A stretch of DNA of 48,070 nucleotides from an uncultured Prevotellaceae bacterium (GCA_946410125.1 CAMJZF010000004.1:1-48070); one strand, 5' to 3'; counted from the first letter of the stretch, positions 25,206 through 34,147 are shown. Numbers and translations: made by a program. Notes: generated by a model not told the origin, from the sequence alone.

Positions 25206-27053
25206 TTATTTGCCCTCCAATATATTAATTACACCTTCTTCAATCTCGTTAACAAGGAATGGTTGGCCTTGTGTCTTGTTGATGCGTTTTATATTAAGCT
25301 CAGGAATCTGACTCTGCAGATAGGTTGCAAACTGTCCATTGTTCAGCTCAGCAACAATCACAGTCTTATACTTCGTGAGCACCTCACGTGTGTTGCGTGG
25401 AAGTGGATTGATGTATTGGAACTGAGCAAAGTCTATCTTCTTGCCGACATTGTTAAGGTGTTCATAGGCAGTGAGTATGTGACCATAAGTGCCACCCCAA
25501 CCAATAAGGATGGTGTCGCTGTCTTTATTCTCACTCTTAACCTCAAGCTCTGGAATATGGTTGGCTACGTTAGCAATTTTCTGTGCACGAGTATCTACCA
25601 TGCGCTGGTGGTTCTCTGGACTGTTAGAAATCACGCCAGTATCGTAGTCGCGCTCAAGACCTCCCACGCGATGCATCTTGCCGGGAACACCCGGGAAAGA
25701 CCAGTAACGCACAAGTTCGTCGTTGCGGCTATAAGCATGCCAAGTCTGTTCTTTGTCTTCGGGAACGAAGTTTGGATGAATTTCGGGATAGTCACCAACT
25801 TCAGGTACACGCCATGCGCTGGAACCATTGGCGATGAAAGCATCGGTGAGCAGAATAACAGGTGTCATGTGCTCGATGGCGATGCGTGCAGCCTCAAATG
25901 CCATGTGGAAGCAGTCGGTTGGAGAAGTAGCAGCAAGAACAACGAGTGGACATTCGCCACTGCGACCATAGAGTGCTTGCAACAAGTCGGTCTGCTCAGT
26001 CTTGGTTGGCATACCAGTTGAAGGTCCTCCACGCTGAACGTCAATGATAACCAGTGGGAGTTCAGACATTACTGCCAGTCCCATAGCTTCACTCTTGAGC
26101 GAAAGACCTGGACCGCTTGTGCTGGTTACAGCAAGAGAACCGGCATAGGCAGCACCGATTGCCGAACAGATACCTGCAATCTCATCTTCCATTTGGCAGG
26201 CTTTCACGCCCAGGTCGCGACGCTTGGCAAGCTCGTGAAGGATGTCGGTGGCAGGAGTAATGGGATAGCTACCCAGATATAGAGGTCGACCACTCTTCTC
26301 GCTGGCAAGGATTAGTCCCCATGCAGTAGCTTTGTTGCCATTGACGTCGACATAGATGCCAGGGCGCATGTCCTCGGTTTCGATGCGGTATTTCGATACC
26401 GAAGCATGGATGTTGTGGCCATAATTGTGGCCGGCTTCAAGAACTTTACAGTTGGCGTCATAAATTGCAGGCTTGTTACCGAACTTGTGCTGCAAGAAAC
26501 GACGGGCGCTCGACAATGGCATATTGAACAGCCAGCAAATAAGACCGAGCGCAAACATGTTGCGGCATTTCATTTGCGACTTGAAATCCATGCCACTGTC
26601 ATCGAGAGCTGCTTTCACCATACTTGTCATAGGCACCTCGATGATTTGAGTCTTTAGCCCAATCTCCTTATATGGGTCGTCGGTTTGATACTCTGCCTTT
26701 TTCAGGTCGATTTCCTTAAACGAGTCGATGTCGACAATTGCAACACCATTCTTGTTCAAGAATTTCACATTCTGCTTTAGAGCAGCAGGATTCATGGCAA
26801 CCAGTACGTCACACTCATCGCCAGGAGTGTGAACGCCATGACCAATGTGAACTTGAAAACCACTGACTCCACTTAACGAGCCTTGAGGAGCACGAACCTC
26901 GGCAGGATAGTCGGGGAATGTGGAAATAATATCACCCATCTCGGCAGAGACACTCGAGAAAATGTTTCCTGCCAGCTGCATTCCGTCGCCTGAATCGCCC
27001 GAAAAGCGAACCACGATGCTCTGACGGAACTTGACGTTAGTTTTTCCTAACAT
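25206..27053 (-). CDS. korA: 2-oxoacid:ferredoxin oxidoreductase alpha subunit, fused gamma-alpha
   Basis: A 615-residue chain with the gamma domain first (about residues 10-190: VVRFSGDSGDGMQLAGNIFSS, YPAEVRAPQGSLSGVSGFQVHIG, VLVAMNPAALKQN) and the alpha (pyrimidine-binding) domain after it (about 215-615: YLGSYPITPATDILHELAKR, CQMEDEIAGICSAIGAAYAGSLAVTSTSGPG, VIDVQRGGPSTGMPTKTEQTDL). This gamma-alpha fusion is the common bacterial Kor arrangement. No separate ferredoxin-like delta subunit is in the operon, as is typical. Together with methylmalonyl-CoA mutase it provides the succinyl-CoA branch. Confidence 0.93.
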   Translation of the reverse strand: MLGKTNVKFRQSIVVRFSGDSGDGMQLAGNIFSSVSAEMGDIISTFPDYPAEVRAPQGSLSGVSGFQVHIGHGVHTPGDECDVLVAMNPAALKQNVKFLNKNGVAIVDIDSFKEIDLKKAEYQTDDPYKEIGLKTQIIEVPMTSMVKAALDDSGMDFKSQMKCRNMFALGLICWLFNMPLSSARRFLQHKFGNKPAIYDANCKVLEAGHNYGHNIHASVSKYRIETEDMRPGIYVDVNGNKATAWGLILASEKSGRPLYLGSYPITPATDILHELAKRRDLGVKACQMEDEIAGICSAIGAAYAGSLAVTSTSGPGLSLKSEAMGLAVMSELPLVIIDVQRGGPSTGMPTKTEQTDLLQALYGRSGECPLVVLAATSPTDCFHMAFEAARIAIEHMTPVILLTDAFIANGSSAWRVPEVGDYPEIHPNFVPEDKEQTWHAYSRNDELVRYWSFPGVPGKMHRVGGLERDYDTGVISNSPENHQRMVDTRAQKIANVANHIPELEVKSENKDSDTILIGWGGTYGHILTAYEHLNNVGKKIDFAQFQYINPLPRNTREVLTKYKTVIVAELNNGQFATYLQSQIPELNIKRINKTQGQPFLVNEIEEGVINILEGK

Positions 27054-27131
27054 GTTGTTAATCCAAGATTTTTAAAATTTGCAATATATTAACTGTTTTC
27101 GATTTAGAAAATATCTTCTATAAAACGGGAG

Positions 27132-27139
27132 CAAAATTA
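27132..27139 (-). promoter_or_regulatory. -7 box of korA-korB
   Basis: TAATTTTG on the minus strand (27139-27132), 78 bases before korA. A TTTG lies at a shorter than usual spacing (16 bp, 27159-27156). Confidence 0.45.
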
Positions 27140-27255
27140 CACATAAATAATTAAACAAAAACTCTTTAGCAGTTCAATTTTGATGCTTTTAAGCACTTTT
27201 CAAGAATTTAACCCATATTAACCGAACTCGGCCTATTTTACAAGGGAAACACTCA

Positions 27256-29202
27256 TTAAAATTGAGATGCTTTAGGATGCTTGTGATTGTTCTCGAGAGT
27301 TAGCAAGAATTGTTTCCTTTCAACACCACTTGAATAACCGCCTAATGAGCCGTTTGACTTAATTACCCTGTGGCAGGGAATGATAATTGGCATAGGATTG
27401 ACACCATTGGCTTGAGCCACAGCCCGTGATGCCTTTGGATTGCCAACTCGCACAGCTTCCTCATGATAACTGATTGTTGTACCATAAGGAATATTTTTGA
27501 GAACGTTCCAAACCTTCATTTGGAACTCAGTGCCAACAAGATGTAGCGGCAAAGAGAACTCATGGCGTTCACCGGTAAAATACTCTTTGAGTTGCTTGAC
27601 ACAGTTATCAAGCAATGGAGTAGTGCTATTGCTTAACTCAAGGTTCATCTTTAATGCCAATGGCGAGAAATCAACGTTACCAAATTCTATTGAAACTATT
27701 CCGCATGTTGAAGCAGCAATAGACAGAGTACCAACTGGCGTGTCAATTGTGGTGTGGCAGAGTTTCCCCTCATTAACCGCTTTGATGCCCAAATTGGCAG
27801 CTCTTTCCATCATGAAAGCATAGGCTTGTTCATAATTGTTCCCAATAACCCCATCAAGAATGGCATCTTTTATTGCCTCCTTAATATCGCCCACAGGTCG
27901 TGAGGGAGCCAGACCAAATGTGTCCATGATTTCTTTACCGTCGACAGGCGGCTGAAAATTGCGCACACGGTCTTTCTCTTCAATATCAATGATTTTTTGT
28001 TTCACCAGCTCGTAATTCTCGCGGAAACGTTTCACTTTTTCCTGATTTTTGCTTGTGATGTCGGCTCGGCATAATATCATCAAATCGTCAATGTCGTCGC
28101 CAGCCTCGAATAGCATACGCCTCACCGCTGAGTCGGTAACCTCTTCTTCGACAAGAGCAATAGGTCGCATGTGTAGCCCCACGAGTTTTTTGACATATTT
28201 CATGTGCTCATTCATGGGTAATCGCATCTTGGAAAAGATGCGTGGTATCATCTTTTCACCCACGAAGTTGTGGTTGTGGAAAGTCCAGCCCTGCTTGTCA
28301 TCCCAGTGCTTTGTAATAGGCTTGCCTATATCATGCAGTAACGCAGCCCATCGAAGCCATTCGTTATCGCTGACGGCGGCAACATTATCGAGCACCTGCA
28401 TGGTGTGCAGGAAATTATCCTTATGTCCACGGCCATTAACAGTGTCAACACCTTTAAGGCGTGACAGCTCTGGGCAAATGAGAGGGAGAAGCCCAGACTT
28501 ATCAAGCAGCAGTATTCCAAGAGATGGAGAAGGCGAGCGCATGATTTTCATGAGCTCGTCGGCAATTCTCTCACGAGTGATTATATTGATGCGCTCTGCA
28601 TTACGCTTAATGGCATTGAAAGTGCCTTGCTCTATCTCAAAATTAAGTTGGGAGGCAAACCTAATTGCCCGCATCATGCGTAATGGGTCATCACTGAAAG
28701 TGATATCAGGGTCAAGGGGAGTGCGAATTAAACGCCGTTCCATATCACCGATTCCATCAAAAGGATCGAGCAACTCACCCCAACGATCTTTGTTGACCGA
28801 AATTGCCATTGCATTGATGGTAAAGTCGCGCCGCTGCTGGTCATCATTGAGCGTTCCGTCCTCAACAATAGGATTGCGGCTATTACGGTTATAAGATTCC
28901 CGTCGGGCTCCAACAAATTCCAGTTCCATTCCCATTGCTTTTACTTGTGCTGTACCATAGGTCTTAAACACAGCCAAGTGTGACTTGTTGCGACCAATCT
29001 TTTGGGCAACTTTTTTTGCCACTTCGATGCCGCTGCCAACAGTGACGAAATCGATATCCTTAGATTTCCGCTCCAGGAAAATATCACGCACATAGCCTCC
29101 CACGACATAGCATTCACGGTGCATGTCGTCGGCAACTGAGCCTACGATGGCAAAAACAGGATTGGACAGATGGTGGAGTATGTTTTCTTTGCTTGTGTTC
29201 AT
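27256..29202 (-). CDS. Fusion: CCA tRNA nucleotidyltransferase with HD domain + O6-alkylguanine-DNA alkyltransferase
   Basis: A 648-residue protein joining two normally separate enzymes. Residues 1-480 are a complete class II tRNA nucleotidyltransferase that builds or repairs 3'-CCA: VVGGYVRDIFL, SKDIDFV (catalytic Asp pair), RRDFTINAMA, DPDITFSDDPLRMMRAIRFA, then an HD domain with HTMQVLDNVAA and LLHDIGKP. Residues 481-648 are a full Ogt/MGMT: TIDTPVGTLSIAAS, FQMKVWNVLKNIPYGTTISY, NPKASRAVAQANGVNP and the alkyl-acceptor motif PCHRV (Cys near residue 610). The join is at about 27762 with no Met or stop in frame. I chose the ATG at 29202, which overlaps the nth stop by one base (TAATG). It would link tRNA maturation and alkylation repair in one chain; partners are not known to me as a common fusion. 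Confidence 0.9.
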   Translation of the reverse strand: MNTSKENILHHLSNPVFAIVGSVADDMHRECYVVGGYVRDIFLERKSKDIDFVTVGSGIEVAKKVAQKIGRNKSHLAVFKTYGTAQVKAMGMELEFVGARRESYNRNSRNPIVEDGTLNDDQQRRDFTINAMAISVNKDRWGELLDPFDGIGDMERRLIRTPLDPDITFSDDPLRMMRAIRFASQLNFEIEQGTFNAIKRNAERINIITRERIADELMKIMRSPSPSLGILLLDKSGLLPLICPELSRLKGVDTVNGRGHKDNFLHTMQVLDNVAAVSDNEWLRWAALLHDIGKPITKHWDDKQGWTFHNHNFVGEKMIPRIFSKMRLPMNEHMKYVKKLVGLHMRPIALVEEEVTDSAVRRMLFEAGDDIDDLMILCRADITSKNQEKVKRFRENYELVKQKIIDIEEKDRVRNFQPPVDGKEIMDTFGLAPSRPVGDIKEAIKDAILDGVIGNNYEQAYAFMMERAANLGIKAVNEGKLCHTTIDTPVGTLSIAASTCGIVSIEFGNVDFSPLALKMNLELSNSTTPLLDNCVKQLKEYFTGERHEFSLPLHLVGTEFQMKVWNVLKNIPYGTTISYHEEAVRVGNPKASRAVAQANGVNPMPIIIPCHRVIKSNGSLGGYSSGVERKQFLLTLENNHKHPKASQF

Positions 29203-29834
29203 TACTTCTTGCTGTAAAACTTGCAATATTGCTTTATGCCACACTCAAGGCAGTTGGGTTTGATGGCTTTGCACACATATCGCCCATGCAGCAACAACCA
29301 GTGATGGGCATTGTATCGGTCTTCTTCGGCAATATGCTTGGTTAGTGCTTTTTCAACTTCAATAGGCGTTTTGCCATTGGCAAGACCAATGCGATTAGAG
29401 ACACGAAACACGTGAGTGTCGACGGCAATCGCTGCCTTGTTAAAGACAACACCAAGAATGACATTGGCTGTCTTGTGACCAACACCAGGCAAGCTTACGA
29501 GTTCTTCCATGGTGTCAGGGACCTCACCGTTAAACTCATTGACAAGCATAGACGACATGGCTTGCAGATGGCGGGCTTTGTTATTGGGATAAGAAACACT
29601 GCCTATATACTTCAACAAGTCGTCATGAGAAGCATGTGACATCAACTCGGGACTTGGATAAGCCGCAAAGAGCGCGGGAGTTACTATGTTCACACGCTTA
29701 TCGGTACATTGTGCCGACAAAATTACAGCTACAAGAGTTTCAAAAGGATTAGTAAACTCAAGTTCGGTCGTGGGATTAGGCCGAGTTGCTTTGAAATAGC
29801 TGATAACAGCTTGGTAACGCTCTTTGATTGTCAT
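29202..29834 (-). CDS. nth: Endonuclease III (DNA glycosylase/AP lyase)
   Basis: A base-excision-repair enzyme removing oxidised pyrimidines. In 210 residues it has ILSAQCTDKRVN, the helix-hairpin-helix LVSLPGVGHKTANVILG with the catalytic Lys, the catalytic Asp in AVDTHVFRVSNRIGL, and the C-terminal [4Fe-4S] ligands spaced C-x6-C-x2-C-x5-C (CKAIKPNCLECGIKQYC). Length and order are standard. The stop shares a base with the start of the CCA-Ogt fusion gene, so nth and the alkyltransferase are coexpressed as a small DNA-repair set. No clear promoter box was found directly upstream. Confidence 0.96.
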   Translation of the reverse strand: MTIKERYQAVISYFKATRPNPTTELEFTNPFETLVAVILSAQCTDKRVNIVTPALFAAYPSPELMSHASHDDLLKYIGSVSYPNNKARHLQAMSSMLVNEFNGEVPDTMEELVSLPGVGHKTANVILGVVFNKAAIAVDTHVFRVSNRIGLANGKTPIEVEKALTKHIAEEDRYNAHHWLLLHGRYVCKAIKPNCLECGIKQYCKFYSKK

Positions 29835-29855
29835 TGGAGTGATGTTTTTAGCATA

Positions 29856-29882
29856 AAGGGGAGCTGTTGAGCAACTCCCCTT
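29856..29882 (-). terminator. Hairpin between pheS and nth
   Basis: An 8-bp perfect stem, aaggggag (29856-29863) with ctcccctt (29875-29882). The T-tract on the minus strand is weak, so it may only attenuate. Confidence 0.5.
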
Positions 29883-29905
29883 GTAATAAGTTCTTAACTA
29901 AGCGA

Positions 29906-30946
29906 TTAGTGTGTGTGCTCAAACTCGCGGAGGAATCGCACGTCATTCTCACTGAACATGCGCAAATCTTTTACCATGTACTTGAGGTTGGTAATGCGCT
30001 CAACGCCAACTCCAAAGGCATAACCGGTATAAACCTTGCTGTCAATGCCACAAAGTTCAAGCACATTGGGGTCAACCATGCCGCAGCCTAAAATTTCCAC
30101 CCAACCGGTGTGCTTGCAGAATCCACATCCTTCACCGCCACAAAGCATGCAGGAGACATCCATCTCGGCACTGGGTTCGGTAAATGGGAAGTAGCTTGGG
30201 CGAAGACGAATTTTTGTGTCTGGGCCAAACAGTTCCTTGGCGAAGTAAAGAAGTACCTGCTTGAGGTCGGCAAAAGAAACATTTTTATCGATGTAAAGAC
30301 CTTCAATCTGGTGGAAGAAGCAGTGCGCACGGGCAGTAATTGCCTCATTGCGGTAAACACGTCCAGGGCAGATAATGCGGATTGGCGGCTGAGTGGTTTT
30401 CATCACGCGCGATTGAACTGAACTGGTGTGACTGCGAAGCACAATATTGCGAGTCACGTCGCCACTCTTATCCTCATTGATAAAAAAGGTATCTTGCATG
30501 TCGCGTGCAGGATGGTCGGCAGCAAAGTTCAACGAAGTGAACACATGCAAATCGTCTTCTACTTCAGGACCATCGGCAAGAGTAAATCCAAGTCGAGAGA
30601 AAATGTCGATAATCTCTTTGCGAACAGTGGAAATTGGGTGTCTGGTGCCAACTTCTTCAGGGAAGGCAGGGCGTGTAATATCAATCTTATTTGTTGTAGT
30701 TTCTTTTCCCTTAAAATCTTCTTTGAGTGAATTTATTTTTTCGGTAGCAAGGGTCTTGAGCTCATTGAGTCGTTGACCAAACTCACGTTTTTGGTCATTA
30801 GGTACATTACGGAACTCATTGAACAAGGCGGTTATTTCTCCCTTCTTACTCAAGTATTTAATGCGAAGGGCTTCAAGGGCCTCGCTGTTATCGGCTTTCA
30901 AGTCTTTTATTTGTGCCTTAAGTGCATCTATTTTCTCTAATAGCAT
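29906..30946 (-). CDS. pheS: Phenylalanyl-tRNA synthetase alpha subunit
   Basis: The catalytic subunit of the alpha2beta2 enzyme that charges tRNA-Phe. 346 residues: an N-terminal coiled coil (1-90, rich in Lys/Glu), then class II core motifs RHPISTVRKEIIDIFSRLGF (motif 1 region), LLRSHTSSVQSR-type motif 2 neighbourhood with VYRNEAITARAHCFFHQIEGL, and GYAFGVGVERI (motif 3). A Cys-rich CMLCGGEGCGFCKHTGW insert is seen, which I recall as usual in Bacteroidetes PheS. pheT is not adjacent. Its promoter is a perfect Bacteroidota consensus. Confidence 0.97.
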   Translation of the reverse strand: MLLEKIDALKAQIKDLKADNSEALEALRIKYLSKKGEITALFNEFRNVPNDQKREFGQRLNELKTLATEKINSLKEDFKGKETTTNKIDITRPAFPEEVGTRHPISTVRKEIIDIFSRLGFTLADGPEVEDDLHVFTSLNFAADHPARDMQDTFFINEDKSGDVTRNIVLRSHTSSVQSRVMKTTQPPIRIICPGRVYRNEAITARAHCFFHQIEGLYIDKNVSFADLKQVLLYFAKELFGPDTKIRLRPSYFPFTEPSAEMDVSCMLCGGEGCGFCKHTGWVEILGCGMVDPNVLELCGIDSKVYTGYAFGVGVERITNLKYMVKDLRMFSENDVRFLREFEHTH

Positions 30947-30970
30947 GGTTATATTGTTTTAAAAAACATG

Positions 30971-31001
30971 CAAAGTTAGCAATATTTACTATAACAGCAA
31001 A
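30971..31001 (-). promoter_or_regulatory. Promoter of pheS
   Basis: On the minus strand TTTG (31001-30998), 19 bp spacer, TAACTTTG (30978-30971). Start codon 24 bases downstream. Confidence 0.8.
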
Positions 31002-31105
31002 ATATTGTCAGCAGTCTTTTTTAAAAGTACTTGCATATTTTGAAAAAAAATGCGTTATTTGCAACATAAAAATTATCATTAATTAAGTAACAAAAGCTAT
31101 CTATC

Positions 31106-32440
31106 ATGAAAAAGTATCTATCATTAATTTGCCTTGTTGCAGTGTTGATAGCCTGCAACCCTCCAAAAGGCGAGAACAAATCCAGTTATCAGTTGCCGGG
31201 AGTTGACGACGTGGTAATGTATCAGGTTAATCCACGGGTGTTTGCTCCTGAAAATTCACTTAATGTTGTTGCTAAGCGTGTTGATTCTATCAGCCAACTT
31301 GGTGCCAACGTAATGTGGGTGATGCCCATTTATCCCATTGGTAAGGAGAAAAGCAAGAATTCTCCTTATTCAATTAGTGACTATAAGAAAGTAAATCCTG
31401 AATTTGGCACGTTAGACGACATGAAGGCTCTTGTTGACTCTTGTCACGCTCATGGAATGTCGATAATCCTTGACTGGGTAGCCAATCACACAGCCTGGGA
31501 CAATGTGTGGATGAAAGACCATAAAGACTGGTACACACAAGACAGCACAGGTGCAGTGATTTATCCTCCTGGCACCGACTGGACCGATGTCGCCGACCTT
31601 AACTACGACAACAAAGACATGCGTGCTGCAATGATTGATGCTATGAAGTTCTGGGTAACAGAAGTGGGCGTTGATGGATTCCGTTGTGATGTTGCCGATC
31701 AGGTGCCTGCCGATTTTTGGAAGGACGCTATCACTCAATTGCGCAAGGCTGCCGGCGACCGCAAGCTGTTGATGCTTGCCGAGGGAGCCAATCCCGATAA
31801 TTTCACCGAGGGTGGCTTTGACATGAACTATGCCTGGGGATTTATGGGTGCACTTGACAGCGTGTTCTGCAAGGGCGGCAAGGCAAGTTATCTTATTGAT
31901 ACCGACAAGAAAGAATATGGTGAGATTCCTGAAGGGAAAGTAAAACTTCGCTTTATAACAAATCATGACGAAGCAACTAAGTATTCTACCGTACAGCAGT
32001 TTGGCAGCGAAGACGGTGCACTGGCAGCATTTGTTGCAACAACCTTCTTGCATGGTGGAATGCTGGTTTATGGTTCACAAGAAGTAGCTTATCCCGAGAA
32101 GATTAACTTTTTCAACTATGTGCCAGTAGACTGGAATTCAAATCCCAAGATACTTGAAACATACAAGAAACTCATTGCTATATATAAAGACAATGCCGCT
32201 ATCAGCAAAGGGGAACTTGCCACATTCCCCGACGATAACATACTTGCCTTTGAAAAGAGCGATAAGGATAATAAATTCCTTGTGCTTGTGAATGTGCGCA
32301 ATGAAAAGAAACAATTAAAATCTGTTCCTGCCGAGTGGCAAGATGTTGATGTTGCCGATGTGATGTTGGCTAAAGACTTCAAGCTTGGCAAGACTATTGA
32401 ATTAGAACCATTCCAGTATTCAATTCTTAAGAAGAAATAA
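31106..32440 (+). CDS. GH13 alpha-amylase-family lipoprotein
   Basis: A 444-residue alpha-glucan-acting enzyme exported as a lipoprotein (signal MKKYLSLICLVAVLIAC, lipobox LIAC, Cys17). The GH13 barrel starts at about residue 32 (VVMYQVNPRVF). Conserved regions: ILDWVANHT (region I), VDGFRCDVAD with the catalytic Asp (region II), MLAEGANPD with the general acid Glu (region III) and FITNHDEA with the third carboxylate (region IV). A short beta domain follows (residues 370-444). It is compact and there is no SusC/SusD or starch-binding module beside it, so its role (periplasmic or surface oligosaccharide trimming) is uncertain. Confidence 0.9.
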   Translation: MKKYLSLICLVAVLIACNPPKGENKSSYQLPGVDDVVMYQVNPRVFAPENSLNVVAKRVDSISQLGANVMWVMPIYPIGKEKSKNSPYSISDYKKVNPEFGTLDDMKALVDSCHAHGMSIILDWVANHTAWDNVWMKDHKDWYTQDSTGAVIYPPGTDWTDVADLNYDNKDMRAAMIDAMKFWVTEVGVDGFRCDVADQVPADFWKDAITQLRKAAGDRKLLMLAEGANPDNFTEGGFDMNYAWGFMGALDSVFCKGGKASYLIDTDKKEYGEIPEGKVKLRFITNHDEATKYSTVQQFGSEDGALAAFVATTFLHGGMLVYGSQEVAYPEKINFFNYVPVDWNSNPKILETYKKLIAIYKDNAAISKGELATFPDDNILAFEKSDKDNKFLVLVNVRNEKKQLKSVPAEWQDVDVADVMLAKDFKLGKTIELEPFQYSILKKK

Positions 32441-32455
32441 TGTAAATTTCATGAA

Positions 32456-32510
32456 CCTCCTCGATTACAGTGAAAGGTAAGTCAATGTAGTCGAGGAGGA
32501 TTTATGTTTT
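32456..32510 (+). terminator. Terminator of the GH13 gene
   Basis: A 14-bp stem with one G-T pair (32456-32469 with 32486-32499) followed by a T-rich stretch (atttatgtttt). Confidence 0.8.
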
Positions 32511-32567
32511 GTAAAATAGAAGGCCAAAACAGTTCATACCTTTCTCAACTTATAGAACCTGCTGTTG

Positions 32568-33242
32568 CTATTTCCACCTAAAGTTTTCGATTCCTGCCGC
32601 TTGCTCGAAGTGGTATTTTACTATTCCAAGGTCAACTTTAGAATAAAAGCCTACTCCAGCTTTTACACTCACTTTATTTCCATCTTCAAGAGAAAACTTG
32701 AACTTTTGCTGATTGATGGCTGTTGGTGCCAGCAATGCTGCTGCTATTCCTCGTTGGTACCAATCGGGAGCTACAGTAATATCGATTGTACTCACCTGGC
32801 TGGGTGTCTTTCTTTTATGGTCCACCCCTTGAGTGATTCCATAACCCAGTGAAATAAGACATACCAGCTTCTCACCAGCACCAATTTTAATCACATCATC
32901 AATCTTCTTATAGGATAATCCTACCCAACAAGTATTCAGCCCCATGATTTGAGCTTCGAGAACAAGCTTTTCGCCATAATAGCCAATTCTCTCATCAAGA
33001 GTTTTAGACTTCTTGCCAATCATTGCAAAATAAGAAGTGACACCGCTGAACTTGCCATAGCGAGCCAACAGGCTCTCTCCAAATGAACGCGGCTCGTTAG
33101 TGACGAGCTGAATGTGAAGCTTGCCTTGTGCATTACATTCATCTACAAGTTGATAGAGACGTTGCAGTTTCTCTTCGTCAATGGGGGTATCGATATAATG
33201 GCGCACAGAGTGACGTGCCTGTATTGCTTCAAGAATTGTCAT
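32568..33242 (-). CDS. Nitroreductase-family protein (TM1586-like)
   Basis: A 224-residue flavin-binding protein with two nitroreductase-like halves. The start TILEAIQARHSVRHYIDTPI is the family FMN-binding opening (Arg-His-Ser-Val-Arg); GLNTCWVGLSYKK and LVCLISLGYG follow, and the C-terminal half has WYQRGIAAALLAPTAINQQKF, as in the putative TM nitroreductase group. The physiological substrate is unknown. The start overlaps the stop of the upstream acetyltransferase gene by four bases, so the two are cotranscribed. Confidence 0.85.
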   Translation of the reverse strand: MTILEAIQARHSVRHYIDTPIDEEKLQRLYQLVDECNAQGKLHIQLVTNEPRSFGESLLARYGKFSGVTSYFAMIGKKSKTLDERIGYYGEKLVLEAQIMGLNTCWVGLSYKKIDDVIKIGAGEKLVCLISLGYGITQGVDHKRKTPSQVSTIDITVAPDWYQRGIAAALLAPTAINQQKFKFSLEDGNKVSVKAGVGFYSKVDLGIVKYHFEQAAGIENFRWK

Positions 33243-33712
33243 AGTATAGTTTCAAGATATGTTTTGAGTGGTTTCATTCCACATTTGTCATAAAAAGCAC
33301 GTGCGCCGGGATTACATTCCCACACATTGAGAGTAACATTATAAAAGTCGTTGCTACGGGCAAAGTCTATTACATGTTCATAGAGTCTTTGGGCTATGTG
33401 TTGTCTGCGATATTTCTCATCAACACACAGGTCGTCTATGTATAGAGTCTTTACATCGGTGCGATTGTTGTCGTTGACAAACTGCTCGACAATTCCAAAA
33501 CAATAGCCTAACACGATGTCAGCATCATTAACCATGACGAAAATGGGAGTTTGTTCTGTGTTGGCAATTATGCTCTCAAGCTGTTCATCGGTATACTTAC
33601 GATTGCCTCTTTTAAAAAGATCGGGCCTGCCACTGGCATGAACATTGTTAACTTGTGTCAACAGTTCATGAATGCGTGGGATGTCTCGGTTTTGGGCTCT
33701 TCTTATTCTCAT
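33239..33712 (-). CDS. GNAT-family N-acetyltransferase
   Basis: A 157-residue acetyl-CoA-dependent acetyltransferase. It begins with MRIRRAQNRDIPRIHELL, typical of the first strand and helix; the acetyl-CoA loop is DDLCVDEKYRRQHIAQRLYEHV, where the family Q/RxxGxG/A motif appears as RRQHIA, and VTLNVWECNPGARAFYDKCGM is the C-terminal signature. The acceptor is not predictable. It has its own consensus promoter and overlaps the nitroreductase gene. Confidence 0.88.
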   Translation of the reverse strand: MRIRRAQNRDIPRIHELLTQVNNVHASGRPDLFKRGNRKYTDEQLESIIANTEQTPIFVMVNDADIVLGYCFGIVEQFVNDNNRTDVKTLYIDDLCVDEKYRRQHIAQRLYEHVIDFARSNDFYNVTLNVWECNPGARAFYDKCGMKPLKTYLETIL

Positions 33713-33731
33713 AGTTTCAATGAATTATTTG

Positions 33732-33762
33732 CAAAAATACAACAATTATTGCTAACCACAAA
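33732..33762 (-). promoter_or_regulatory. Promoter of the GNAT-nitroreductase operon
   Basis: On the minus strand TTTG (33762-33759), 19 bp spacer, TATTTTTG (33739-33732). The TTTG is part of the T-tract of the HU terminator. Confidence 0.75.
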
Positions 33763-33803
33763 AAAATAAAGGCCTCTTGCTAAAAAGCATGAGACCTTTA
33801 TTT
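33755..33803 (-). terminator. Terminator of the HU gene
   Basis: A long imperfect stem (33764-33780 with 33787-33803) followed on the minus strand by a run of seven or more T. It lies about 18 bases after the HU stop. Confidence 0.8.
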
Positions 33804-33820
33804 CGTTAAATTCACGAAGC

Positions 33821-34093
33821 TTATTTAACCTTCTTTGCAAGATCAGCACCAGCTTTGAACTTAACCACTTTCTTTGCGGGAATAGTGATCTTAGCGCCTG
33901 TTGCAGGATTGATACCTTGGCGCTTTGCTTTCTTAACTACATCGAAAGTACCAAAACCGATAAGAGCAACCTTCTCGCCCTTAGCAAGAGATTTTTGTAC
34001 TGCACAGATTGTAGCCTCGAGAGCAGCCTTTGCCTGAACTTTAGTTAACTGTGCTTCGTTAGCAATAGCGTTTACTAATTCTGTTTTGTTCAT
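33821..34093 (-). CDS. HU-family DNA-binding protein
   Basis: A 90-residue histone-like nucleoid protein that bends DNA as a dimer. The sequence is canonical: MNKTELVNAIANEAQLTKVQAKAALEA in the N-terminal helices, GFGTFDVVKKAKRQGINPATGAKI with the DNA-inserting Pro in the beta-arm, and KVVKFKAGADLAKKVK at the C-terminus. HU and IHF chains cannot be told apart with certainty; the length and arm fit HU. It has a perfect consensus promoter and strong terminator and is a single-gene unit. Confidence 0.97.
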   Translation of the reverse strand: MNKTELVNAIANEAQLTKVQAKAALEATICAVQKSLAKGEKVALIGFGTFDVVKKAKRQGINPATGAKITIPAKKVVKFKAGADLAKKVK

Positions 34094-34147
34094 AATAAAT
34101 AGTGATTTAAATTGTTAACAAAATAGTTATGAATGCTTTTAACATCG

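Noticed and set aside
28049-28894. 281-codon plus-strand frame opposite the CCA-Ogt fusion
   Set aside because: Serine/arginine/leucine-rich low-complexity translation typical of an antisense shadow; the sense frame encodes recognised enzymes throughout.
29203-29244. Extended start of the CCA-Ogt gene at 29244
   Set aside because: It would overlap nth by 40 bases and adds 14 residues not seen in the family; the ATG at 29202 forms the standard TAATG overlap.
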